A stretch of DNA of 64,000 nt from Patagioenas fasciata. Its lineage: Eukaryota; Chordata; Aves; Columbiformes; Columbidae. Of this stretch, positions 35,431 through 45,971 are shown in pieces (the first letter of the stretch is position 1; each line of letters begins with the position of its first letter). Position numbers and translations under genes: made by a program. Under the pieces are notes generated by a model. The model had not been told where the DNA came from, ran no database searches, and saw only the letters and a list, made by a program, of their open reading frames with translations. Where the stretch lies: positions 191,001 through 255,000 of the forward strand of contig NC_092523.1 of NCBI RefSeq assembly GCF_037038585.1, in the 5' to 3' direction.

Positions 35431-35444
35431 TGGAGGAACAGTCA

Positions 35445-35695
35445 GCCGGGGGGGGGGGGGGGGGCGGGCGCGGTCAGCCAGAGGCGGGGGGAAGGGGCGC
35501 GGTCAGCCAGAGGCGGGGGGAAGGGGCGCGGTCAGCCAGAGGCGGGGGGAAGGGGCGCGGTCAGCCAGAGGCGGGGGGGGGGTGGGCGCGGTCAGCCGGA
35601 GCAGGGGGGGTGCGGTCAGCCGGAGCGGGGGGCGCAGGGCGCGGTCAGCCGGAGCGGGGCGGGGGGGGCGCGGTCAGCCGGAGCAGGGAGCGGCC
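35445..35695. repeat. 29-bp G-rich minisatellite
   Basis: Opens with a run of about 16 G, then roughly eight copies of a unit built from gcgcggtcagccagaggc and a G6-A2-G4 tract. Four or more G-tracts fall in any two units, so G-quadruplex formation on the plus strand is plausible. Confidence 0.9.
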
Positions 35696-35954
35696 AGGCT
35701 GCCTTCGCTGTTCTCTGAGCAGGAGCTGCAGGAGGAAAGGGAAGGAAAGGGCCGTTATTTGTGTCACAGTCCTGTCAAACAGCCTCAAATCCCCCCGCTT
35801 CAATCTTAACTTAGTGGGCAAATTATTTGCCAAAAAATGGATCTTAAAAGCTTCCTTGACAACAAATAATCCTAAAAACAGCCCCAAAATCAAGTAAATT
35901 GAATTTGAGACCAAACAGCCTTAAAAATCTCAAAGACCCACCCAAATATGGTCC

Positions 35955-36350
35955 CTCACAGCTTTATATAATAAGATATATATGTAAAAATAGATTAGAT
36001 ACATTACATAGTAATTATATATATTAATATAGATATTAATATTATATAATGAATATAATTATTAATACATTATGTTATATATGTCATTATATATTAAATA
36101 TTAATTACATTAATATCAATGAATATTAGTTGATTAGTTCATTATATTAGATTATATATTATATATATTTCTACTATTCATCAAATAATATCATTTATAT
36201 TAGTATATTACTATATTGATTTTATATATTTAATGTTAATATATTATTTAATAAATAAATTAAATTGAAATATATTAAATTAAATTAAAGAATTTAAATG
36301 TAAATTGAATTAAATTAAAAATAAAAATAAATTTTAAAATACAATGTAAA
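35955..36350. repeat. AT-rich block
   Basis: About 400 bp of almost pure A/T (tatataataagatatatat, ttaattacattaatatcaat) inside an otherwise GC-rich island. No gene or regular unit length was seen. Confidence 0.85.
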
Positions 36351-36378
36351 CAATTAAGTGGGTTTAGGGAGGCGGCGA

Positions 36379-36498
36379 CCAATCAGCACCTTCCTCTCCT
36401 CAGAGGCAGCGACCAATCAGCACCTTTCTCACCTCGGAGACAGCCGCGCGGGGCGCAGTCAGTGGAGGCTTTCCCGCCAGACGGCACCGGCCAATCAG
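36379..36498. promoter_or_regulatory. CCAAT (NF-Y) cluster 1
   Basis: Three CCAATCAG boxes at 36379-36386, 36413-36420 and 36491-36498, the first two 34 bp apart, in a GC-rich setting. NF-Y binds this motif. No start site was identified nearby. Confidence 0.5.
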
Positions 36499-36559
36499 CG
36501 AGCGCCTCCTCGGCCCCCTCAGCGTGAGGGGAGAACGGGAGGGGGAGACAAAACGGCGG

Positions 36560-37470
36560 CGGGTTAAAAAAGCCGAATTTGTTCCCGCTTAAATATTAAT
36601 TCAGTAAATTATCCATAAATAGATTTTAAAAGCTTTTTTTGGGGTCCAAATCAGCACCAGATCTGGGACCTCCAGCTCCGGACACGTTCAGTAAAGTGAA
36701 TTCAGCCCCAAAACCCCTCAAAAAGCAACGAAATGCCCCTCCCGACTTTAAATACAAAAATTCACACACTTATCTCAAAAACTATTTAAATTGTTTCCAC
36801 AATTAATAATTTAAACAATTAAGCGGCTTTAGGAGCCTCAGAACCGCCCAAAATGCTCAAAAAAAAAAAAAACCGAACTCAAAATCTCAGAAAGCCCCGT
36901 TTCAATGTAATAGTTTAAATTAACAAGTGGTTAAAGGAAAAAGCCGCATTTGGACTCCCCAGATCGCCCCCCGGTCTTTAAATATTAATCCACTGTATAA
37001 ATTCTTATCAATAAGTAGATTCAAAAACCTTTGAAGTCGCAAATCGGCTCCTCAAACTTTAACCGCGTTACATAAACTTTTTAAAAGCCGATTTAGACCC
37101 AAACGGCCCCAAAACGGCTCCTCCCCCCCCCGGATCCGCACTGAACACGCTCAGTGCCCTCGGAAGTCAAACACAGCGATGTGACATTAATAAATCAACA
37201 ATTACATTCTAGGAGCCTCAACCCGCCCGAGATGTTCCAAATAAAACCTCTAAACATAATAATTTCAATAAATACGGGCTCTAAAAAAACCCTGATTTGG
37301 ACACAAAATCCCAGGGAAAAGCCCCAGATCCCCCGAGGTTTAAACTTTAATTCTCCTGACACACCGTCAATAAACGGATTTTAAAGGCGCCTTTTGGCAC
37401 AAATCGGCGCCCAAAAAAACCAAAAAAATACTTAAAAAAACCTTTTAAAAGCCGAATTCGACCCAAACCA
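36560..37470. repeat. Degenerate ~360-390 bp repeats
   Basis: Related phrases recur near 36590, 36984 and 37340 (aaatattaattcagtaaatt, then an aatagattttaaaagc-type end), each preceded or followed by aagccgaattt-like text; a further copy lies near 35798. No coding evidence. The AT-rich phrases alternate with GC-rich CpG-containing ones. Confidence 0.55.
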
Positions 37471-37726
37471 GCCCCGATTGCTGAGAAAATCCCCGGACCG
37501 GCTCCTCCCGCTTTAAACACGATTTAAACCGCTAAAGCGGCTGCGGGAGCCTTAATCCCCGCCCCCCGTCACAAACCCGCGGCTTTAGAACCCCCAGCAC
37601 AGCCCAGCCCGCGATCCCTCATGAACCCGCCGAGCCCCGGTTAACACCGCACGGTAACGACCGCCCCAGCCCGCCCCGCTCACTGATTCCGGCCGCCGTT
37701 CCCGCCGCTCCCGGGGTCCCACGGTG

Positions 37727-37762
37727 AAGACGGGGGGGGGGGGGTGGTGGTGGGGGGTGGTG
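37727..37762. repeat. G-tract
   Basis: A run of 12 or more G followed by GGTGGTGGGGGGTGGTG. Low-complexity sequence with quadruplex potential on the plus strand. Confidence 0.8.
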
Positions 37763-37897
37763 CTCAGCCGGCTCGTCAGCGCTGAGCGGCTCGCGTAACG
37801 GCTGACGCATCCACCTTTGTGGTCCTGCGAGCGCCCTGCGTCGCCCTATTTATCGCCTCGTTGTCCCGCCTGGTTCTGCCCCCCACCAGCCCTCCGG

Positions 37898-38260
37898 CCA
37901 ATGGGCGAACCGCCCGCCTCAGCCGCACTGCCCAATCAGCGCTTCGCTGCTGTGGGCGAACGTCGGCGGGAAAACGGCGACCAATCAGCGCCTTTTGTAC
38001 CTCAGGTGCACTAGCGAATCAGCGCCTGGCACTGGGAGTGCGAACTTCGGCGGGAAGGAAGTGACCAATCAGTGCCTTCCTCTCCTCAGCTATACGGTGA
38101 CCAGTCAGTGCCTTTCTCCCACCTCCTGGGAGAACCCCGCGTGGGGATGAGCCAATGGGCGACTTCCGCGGCTGACACCGTTAGCCAATCACCGAGCGCC
38201 TTCTCCCTCCCTCAGTATAAAATAGCGAATGTGCCGAGAAAGGGGAAACAAGATGGCGGA
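37898..38260 (+). promoter_or_regulatory. Promoter: CCAAT array, TATA box, YY1-like element
   Basis: CCAAT boxes lie at 37898, 37932, 37981, 38065, 38152 and 38185, with degenerate versions at 38015 (cgaatcag) and 38101 (ccagtcag). A TATA box (TATAAAA, 38216-38222) follows, and AAGATGGCGG (38250-38259), a YY1-type initiator-proximal element, sits ~34 bp after it. The arrangement predicts plus-strand initiation near 38246. The ATG inside the YY1 element opens only a 7-codon frame. A second gene could start leftwards from the same CpG-rich region. Confidence 0.6.
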
Positions 38261-38350
38261 AGAAGGGGCATCGTGACGGCAGCGACTGAGGAGGAAGGGG
38301 GGGAGTCGGGGCTGGGCAAAAAAAGCGGCTGCTCCTTGGGCAGCAGCAAC

Positions 38351-38515
38351 GATCGGGGGATGTGGGGGGCGGAAAAGCGGCGGCTCCTCAGGCAGCGGCA
38401 GCAGCGATCGGGGGATGTGGGGGGCGGAAAAGCGGCGGCTCCTCAGGCAGCAGCAGCAGCGATCGGGGGATCGGGGGATGTGGGGGGCGGAAAAGCGGCG
38501 GCTCCTCCGGCCGCG
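38351..38515. repeat. 55-bp tandem repeat (three units)
   Basis: Units start at 38351, 38406 and 38461 with the shared phrases gatcgggggatgtggggg and ggaaaagcggcggctcctc; the third has an extra 10 bp. It lies just downstream of the predicted start site. Frames crossing it are open on both strands because the unit lacks stops, so the plus-strand 198-codon frame here is not taken as a gene. Confidence 0.85.
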
Positions 38516-38519
38516 GCCA

Positions 38520-39270
38520 GGACGTGGCTTCACGGGCACCGGGGGCGCGAGACCATGCGCTGCGGGGCGGGCGCGGAACCGGGGGCTCCGGGGGTCCCGC
38601 AGCGGCGGCCGTGGGGCGGGATGGGGCGGCTGTGGCCGTACCTGTGGGCACTTAAGTGGCTGCTGTGAGGGCTCGTGAGAGGCACGTCTGGGGCTCTTAG
38701 GGGGCAGGTACAGGGCTGTTATAGCGGTACCTGTGGGGCAGCCATAGGGTTGCTGTGGGGTTACTTAGGGGTCACGTATTGCGGGCGGGGTGGGGGGTGC
38801 AGCTGACAGTGGCCCCACCTACGGGGGTGGGGTCAATGCTGAGGGGCGGGAACTGGGAGGACACGCCCACGGGGAGGCCGCCTGGGAAAAGGGAGCAGGG
38901 GGTGCAGCCTCCGTGTGTCACGCCCCCGTAGGAGGAGCCTCTTGGGGCGGGGTTACCATGGGACACGCACGATGGGGGCGTGGCTTAGGAAAGGAGAGGT
39001 GGAGCCGAGGTATGGGTGGGCTGTGTATAGCACGTGCTCTGAGGGGGTGTGGTTTAGTAGGGATGACGGTGGGGATGGACCTGGGGGCGGGACTTCGGTG
39101 CACGGTCCTGCTGGGGGTGGGCACGACAAAAGGGGAGGGGTCTGTAAGGGACACACCCCTCGGGCAGGGCACAGACTGGTGGGGGGGAGCTTGGAAGGGG
39201 TGGAGGTGGGGTGTGGTTTTCTCAGACCACGCCCCTGGAGGGAGAAGCCAGACTGGACAACACACTGAAA
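38520..39270. other. GC-rich region without a supported gene
   Basis: Degenerate G-rich text with repeated cacgcccc and gggggcgtgg phrases on both strands, similar in style to 33000-33180. It may be 5' transcribed sequence of the 38.25 kb promoter, but no consensus exon was found. It ends at about 39270 with an abrupt fall in GC. Confidence 0.5.
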
Positions 39271-40332
39271 CATTAAAATTAACTGCTGGTAATCAGATGG
39301 ACATTGCTGTCTTTTTACTGTAACTCAAAGGTAACTAATACCGATCATGTTCTCACACAACCCCAAAAAAGCTGTAGTTAAATTTAGACAATCATAACAC
39401 TGTTTTCTAATTTTATTTTACATCTAAACATCTTTTAATGTTCTGTTGGGAATCATTACTGCCTGGGAACTTTTTAATGCCTCCATTTATAAACAGCCAC
39501 TATCTGGTGGTTCCTTTTTACCTCTCTTTGGAAAAAGAAGTGTAACGTTTTGACTCTGTCCGGTTCTGAGCGTTGTTGCCTCCAATCTCATGGCTCTGTT
39601 GTAATATAAATACTAAACACTCCCGATTACTTTCCAATACTGTTTAAAATCTAAAGCTTCCTTACATAGTTTCCTATGCAGTCATTCGTGTCTGCAGTTT
39701 ATTTCATAACGGTTGTTCAAATGTAGCTACTAATGACTCCAATTTAGTTTTCTGCCTTAATCATTTAAAAGGAATTCCAAACAATGTGTTTTTTAAACTA
39801 TGATACAGATTGGGAATAATTGCTCCCTAGTTCACCAAGTAATAGCTGAAATTAAATTTAGTTATTGATCACGCCTAAATAATTTCATTTACACTTCAAC
39901 ATTTTAAACTTACATTACTACCAGGCGAATTAACTAGCACACATTATTTATTATTATAGATATAAACTAGAGATTTTTTCTCTACAGGTATTACTTCCAA
40001 ATAGTGCTCCAGTATTTATATTCACTCTTTTACTATATAAATTTGGGATAATTACTGTCTGCAGAACTTTGAGTAACAGCTAGAGTAGATTATAGGCATT
40101 ATTTACTCCCAAAGACTCTTCTGGTTACTCTTACTTAAGTTTTAATTCTAAATGTCTTACAGTAAGTAAGTAGTTAAAATAATAAAACACAAGGACCTTG
40201 GAATTTCCAGGAAAACCCACCGTGGCGCCTCGACGTGTCCAGAGTTTGTCGGTGCCGGCTCCGCCAACAACGCGTCCGACAAGCCCCACGGTGCTGCCGA
40301 GGCTGCGGCAGCGCGAGGGAACCGACCGCGAG
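39271..40332. other. AT-rich non-coding stretch
   Basis: No gene seen. Three diverged phrases recur at about 39449, 39809 and 40045 (tgggaatcattactgcct, ttgggaataattgctccc, ttgggataattactgtct), each followed by a taatagct-like phrase, so it may be a decayed repeat. From 40200 the DNA becomes GC-richer and leads into the second array. Confidence 0.6.
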
Positions 40333-41066
40333 CGTGGGGAGGAGACTCAGCCCAGCAGGTACCACACGGAACGTGAAACTCCGGGCAGCGCACCTTCATT
40401 TCAAGGGAGGAACACGCACACAGAGCACAAAGGACGTTACTCTACCTGAGACACACACTGTCCTTAGCAGCTGCACAGCAACGTTGTCTCTGTGATTTGG
40501 AGTTCTGGTGGCAAATGATGGAGCTCTGTACGTCGCACCTTTCAAACCTGCACACAGAAAGACGCTTCACCCCACAGGTGACACCAGAAACTAGGAAGCC
40601 TCCAAAAAGAATTTACAACCCCACATCCAAACCAGTTACACTCACCCCCACAACCAATCCTGCTCTACACACATCTCCTTTTCCTTCAGACACCCTTCAA
40701 CAGCCAGATCCACAGTCATCTCCCAATGGGTCATTCACTGCACTAAACGCAGCAGGGCGGGGGAGAGGGGGGGGAACTAAAGGAAATTTAAAAAAAACCC
40801 TCCCTGACTGTGTTTTTTTCAGTGGCATTTCTTGGCGTTATTTTTGTCGGGTGTTGGAGGTAAAGGTTTAGCTTCCATTACCTGCTGGGCAGTCGTCACT
40901 GCATGCCCAGGTTCACGTACCCCTTGCTTTATGCAAAGCTGCTTCCATCAGCGACCCAGGAGTCTTCAGCATCCTCCAGCGGCTGGTCCTTTCAATCCGC
41001 TCCACCGGAGCGAACAGCTTCTGCTGTTTCCAAGCAATCGTGGGCCACCGACTGCAAAACGGATCC

Positions 41067-41340
41067 ACTGAGGAAAGAAGTCGGATCGACAATGTTAGTG
41101 GTAGAAATATTTACATCTTTAAACGTTCTAAGGAGCCACCGAGGGAGGGATGTCGTTTTTACACAAATGGGGACGGGCACTGACACACAGATACCTGGCT
41201 GCGAGCCCTGCGGGGCGAACAGCGCCTCTGCCCCCGGCCGTGCGCTGCAGTACCCGAGTTTCGCCACAGGGCGGCAGTACTGAGGCGCGCTGCGGCACGG
41301 CATTGGGGCGCCCGGGTGCAGCACCGCGCTTTGCCCACAG
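41067..41340. repeat. 274-bp segment, copy 1 unit
   Basis: First of the within-unit duplicated segments (actgaggaaagaag to cacag). In the deleted copy 1 a short remnant of the second segment survives at 41646-41694. Confidence 0.85.
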
Positions 41341-42421
41341 GACGGCAGCACTGAGACCGCCGCGGCAGCCCGGGCCGAGCGGTTGTGCCGCGTTTCGCGG
41401 GAATCCCGCAGAAAAATAAACAAAAAACAAACACAACAAAACAAAAACGCACACAGAGAGCCGCGGCACGAAAGCCACGCGTACAGGACACAGAACCCGC
41501 TGGGCCTCACCCCGAGCTCCCACCGAAGCAGCGCCCCACTCGCCACACCACCAAGCCTGCAACCGCACCTTAGCTCTGGTTTTATGCGTCCCCCCTCACA
41601 GCGGAAAAAACCCTCCTATCTTGCATTGCTCTTTGGCATTATAATTGCGGCACGGCATTGGGGCGCCTGGGTGCAGCACCGCGCTTTGCGCACAGGCTTT
41701 CCTTCCTTGTCCAATTTATACAATGGCCTCTGCTCACAAGATTGCTCTATTCACATTATCACCAGGTGGTTCCTCAATCTCTTTCCTGCGAGCTAAAATA
41801 CACCCTAACGGGCTCTTTTTCAGAATACCGCTACTACGCCGTCCTCCCATTACGCGTCACACGGAACGACACGGCTCATCTTGTAACAAATACGAGCAAA
41901 TAACTATTAACACCTACAGCAGTACTCCACAGATAATACTCAAACCTACCCACGACACACCGCCCTCACAAGTTGTACTCCAAGTTTATCCCACCGTCTC
42001 CAAAACAAAACAATTCCGGTACCCAGCTCAAATCTCTCTAACACTCAGCACCGCAATTAGGACACTCTGCAACACAGATGGCTCCACAACGCTCACACTC
42101 CTCGCAAGTTAAAGCCACAGCAGCTCCTGCTGTAGTTTTCGGTGTTCAAGTGCATAGTCAGAACCAAGGCACATCCAAGAATTAAACCGAACTACGGTAC
42201 TCTTCACAGCTACATACAGAGCCAGCTTTGCACCACAACGGAGCACGGGAACAACCAACACCAAAAGCTGGCCGCACAAACAACTCCACAGCAACTACTG
42301 TATACCTCTAAGGTGCTCGCAACCCCGTCCACGCTATCCTGCCGAAATTCCGTACCACGACTTACGGACAGTTCGCGAGCACGTGACCGGTCCCAAATTT
42401 CAGAGAAGAAAGACTTCTCAC

Positions 42422-42561
42422 CAGAGGTCCTCGTCCGTCCCCGCGGCGATCCGACCGAGACGAGGAGTCTCTCCAGAGACATCCCCGGGGTGCGCCAAGA
42501 GAGTCCTCGGCTCCACGGGCCCTGCGGCCGGACAGAGCGGGTCCTCCGGCTGGCTCACCGC
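42422..42561 (-). other. Candidate minus-strand exon 2 (copy 1)
   Basis: Acceptor TTTCTTTCCCCGTTTCAG and donor GTGAGA bound 140 nt open in two frames. In phase 0 it begins AVSQPEDPLCPAAGPVEP. It joins in phase to the candidate exon at 44140-44251 (copies at 51000-51139 and 59578-59717). It has high CpG and no recognised family. Confidence 0.35.
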
Positions 42562-43686
42562 CTGAAACGGGGAAAGAAACGGGACGGCAGAGTCAGCAGC
42601 ACTGCTGAGCCACGTTCTTTATTTCATTTGACGATGTTAGTTATAATTGTTTAGTTTCTCGCTGACAATACATCTGTTAATTATTAGTCAAATATAAACT
42701 AAGCTCTCAGCTTCTAAACAACGTGTTACTTAATCTTCCATCTCCCTCTTGTCGTGCAGAAGGATCTAAAAGGTGAAAAATATCCCCTCATCGTGCAGGC
42801 GGTCAGAAAGCATTTACCTCATGTCAACTGGTTAATGACGGGTACACCTTCTATAACTTCATCGCAGTATACGTTAACTTGGCAGCTTCTCTTCAAAAGC
42901 GAGAAGAGAAAAAAGGGACAGGGCTCTGAAAAAACAAGGCAGAGATCAAAGCAGCGGCGGGTACAGAGGAAAAGAGGCCGGAAGAGCACCAGGAACAGGG
43001 CACAGAAAGAAACAAATCGGCGCGGCGGCAGCGGCGCGGAGACGGAGGAAAAAAACCCGGCACGGTCAACGGGACAGAGAGGAACGCGACCACGGGCAGG
43101 GAGCGGGACACGGGGACACGGCGAGGAACCACGGGACGCGGAGAGATACCAAAAAGTCGGCAAAAAAGACTCTCTAACGCTGTTCTGAAAGCGTTAAACG
43201 GCGGGCAATTTCAATACAGCGCACCGCACGCTCAGAGGATGGCCCCTGTATTTGAGCGTACGTGTGATTCACGCTTCTTGGTATTCTCTACATACACCTA
43301 TTGCATATTCATTTGCTTCTACCGCTTAGTTAGTGCATTAAACAGAAGTTCTTTCCATAACCCCACCCTTCGCTGGCAGTCCATCTCTGGTATGCCAGTG
43401 TCCATCAAGGGTCTCCAGGGGTCCCCGGTGCCCCTGCAGCCCGGTGCCCCCTGCCCCGGTGTCGGCTCCTCGACCTCATGTCTTGAGCACGCCCGCTGTC
43501 ATTTTGTGCTGCTACTCAAGTAGCTCCTTCTCCATTTAGTGGAACGTCCCGTTTTCCCAGCCTGCGAGCCAAGGACATCCCGCTTTGCCCCACCTCCAGT
43601 CCCTACAGAGCTAGTGTTTCTCTGTTAGGTTTCTGTTCCGTTAGGCCTGGTCTTGCTGCCTTATGCCAAGGGCTTTCTAAAAGATT

Positions 43687-44100
43687 TTTGTTCCTCCTAT
43701 CAACGGGAAGCAAGAGAGAGGGCAACAGGCAAAAACGATGGCAGAGCGAGAGACCGCGGGGAACACAGGGGCTTGGAGGAAGAAAGAGAGGAATGAGGAG
43801 CCCCGCGGAGAGACGGAGGACAGGAAAAAAGAAAATAAAAAGAGAGAAAAAAAACGGGGCGGGGGGCAGCACAAAGGCTCAGAACGTGAACGAGGACGGG
43901 AACAGTGCCGTACGGAATGAAGAAAGCCGGCAACGCCGAGCACGACAAAGGCACAGAGAGAGAGACGGCGAAGGGAGGGAGGAAGGAAGGAGACAGAGCA
44001 GCACATACAGACACAGAGAGGAAACTAATGGCAGGGAAAAGAACGGGCCAGAGAAAGCGTGGGGAAAAAGGAGACGGAGGGGCAGGGAGGCACCAGGACA
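43687..44100. repeat. Purine-rich tract (copy 1)
   Basis: About 410 bp in which the plus strand is strongly A+G (gagaga, gaagg, gggaaaaagga runs). Long plus-strand Arg/Glu-rich and minus-strand Ser/Leu/Pro-rich frames here are low-complexity artefacts; the 302-codon plus frame starts at TTG and is broken in copy 3 by one inserted G. A smaller tract lies at 42890-43170. Confidence 0.75.
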
Positions 44101-44139
44101 CACAAGCCGGGGACGAGGCCCCGAGGGCCGGGGACTCAC

Positions 44140-44251
44140 AGCGGCTCTCGCTTTCGGTGGCTGCCAGGAGGCTTCTAACAGCTCAGACGCTCCCGTCTCC
44201 TTCTCTCCTCCCTTCCTCTCCGGTAACTCGGGGCGCTCGGCCGTCCTCAGC
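44140..44251 (-). other. Candidate minus-strand exon 1 (copy 1)
   Basis: Acceptor CCACCGTGTTCTCCTAG and donor GTGAGT bound 112 nt. It lies in a 199-codon minus-strand open frame that begins at 44478 (MGPTSASCGRRESEPL) and is unbroken in all three units. The frame ends at the donor in phase 0, matching exon 2. Without using the internal acceptor, the open frame itself could be a 5' exon. No protein family is recognised. Confidence 0.35.
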
Positions 44252-44519
44252 CTAGGAGAACACGGTGGGGTGTCAGGGCTCCTACGAGACGAGGCTTCGG
44301 GGACATGGAGCCTCGCTGGCTCGCTCGCCAGGCAGCCGTCCCGCTCCAGGATACGCGCACGGACCCCGCCGCGCACGTTGGCCCCCGGCCCGCCGCACGC
44401 CGCGCAGAGGGAGCCTTCGCCACCCGGAGAGAGGGGCTCGCTCTCTCGCCTGCCGCAGGAAGCGGACGTCGGGCCCACAGCCCCGCATTGCTTCAGGATC
44501 CTTCCAGATCTACAGATTT

Positions 44520-45971
44520 TGACATATTTACAATTACACAGGTTTAGACGGAGATATCTATTTGCACTTATTAAAAAAATACGTACACGGGTATGAGTGA
44601 ATACATAGAGATGATATTTAATATCCGTTTAGATTATGTAACGCACAGTCATTACAGGTAGCTCTACCCACTCACACTTTTCTCTATTTTAAATTGCTTT
44701 CTATATAATTTTTTCTCATTTTCGAGTCCTTCATTTTTTAATTTACGTATAGACAAGATATTGGTATTTTTAAAACCATCAACAGGAATTTTTTACATTC
44801 GAAAAATCCTTTATATAATAGAGTAGAAAAGGGCGTTGATATAAAAGCATTTGATATACACGTGAATGCCATCCTGCAATATATAAATACCAAGGACAGA
44901 TTTCTCTGTTTGCAATTCCCACACTCGTGTTTACAGGTCGAACACGTGTTCTCCTCCCCCGGGAATTTTCAGGCACGTTTGGACTGTGACCCCCTCTTTT
45001 CAGGGGGACTCCCTTTTGACCCCCGCGTCCCCCACCCGCATCGCCGGCCCCTGCTCACGCTGGGGCGCCACAAGCGACACCGTCACGCGACACGAGGGAA
45101 ACGGCCCCGACAGGCAGCTCATTGTGTCATTTACTCTCATTGTGTCATTTACACGTGCACGTACCACAACCCCCAAAAAGCGGGGGGGGGCTCCCCTAGG
45201 AAAACAAAGCGGGGGCAGCGCCCCAAACAGCCGCAGCCCCCGGCCCACAGGCCGGCAGCCGCCCCCCGGCACGGGAATGCTCCTGGCCAACCTGAGAAGG
45301 GAGCTGCTGTGAGTGCCACCCAATAGCCATACCCCTCTTTTCTAGGCAGCTTGGAGAACCCTATTTGCCAGTGTTGTCCTGGGACGTTTCCCTCGTCCAA
45401 TTGTTCTTATTTATACCCTGTATACAGTATTAAGATGATGGTTTTCTAGACACATTTCACATTGCTGGGTCACTCCTTCGCAAACAGTTTATAAATTCAC
45501 TCTTACCTTTTCACCTAATCTTAATAGAGCGCATCAGCTCCTTGCGCTGCGAGGTACCACTGCTCTCCCGTCACCAGTGACAGCTTCTTTGGACCCTAAT
45601 TCTAATTCGGCTATAAATCTCCTATTAATTTCTTATCCTCTTTGTTGCGGTTTCCTGATGTTGGCTGGAGGAGACAGCCACCTGGGATCAGAGGTGTGGC
45701 TTTTGTATCGGTCTCTGTCCTTTCGGTGGCTGGTTTCACACTGGCATCTGCTAACTTATTTCCAGTTTCCTGATCAGTGTTTCCCTTCTGAGGCCCTTTG
45801 CAACGCACGATGGTAACTTTTCCAGCAACAGCACAGCTTCCAACAACTGGAGTATCATGTTTAATCTGTTTCAAAAGCATGCAATTGAAGAAGTGAACGT
45901 ATGCTTGCCTGTTTGAGTGAGCGTTCCTTAATCAGCTTCTCTACGTATGTCGCCGGATATCTTTGCTGCAG
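44520..45971. other. Intron-like DNA upstream of the receptor exon (copy 1)
   Basis: AT-rich to 44930, then GC-rich around 44990-45300. A perfect 18-bp tandem duplication of ctcattgtgtcatttact-type text is at about 45118-45152. Frames here are not supported as genes. Its counterparts are at +8578 and +8579. Confidence 0.5.

Noticed and set aside
38072..38668. 198-codon plus-strand frame over the 55-bp repeat
   Set aside because: It begins upstream of the TATA box and runs through a stop-free GC-rich tandem repeat; composition alone explains it.
42100..42660. Retroviral leader with primer-binding site on the minus strand
   Set aside because: A phrase resembling a primer-binding site (TTGGCGCACCCCGGGG) and an AATAAA-like motif were noticed, but no LTR pair or viral coding domain was found.
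43688..44596. 302-codon plus-strand open frame, Arg/Glu-rich at its start
   Set aside because: It starts with TTG, is low-complexity, lies in a purine tract and is split by a 1-nt G insertion in copy 3.
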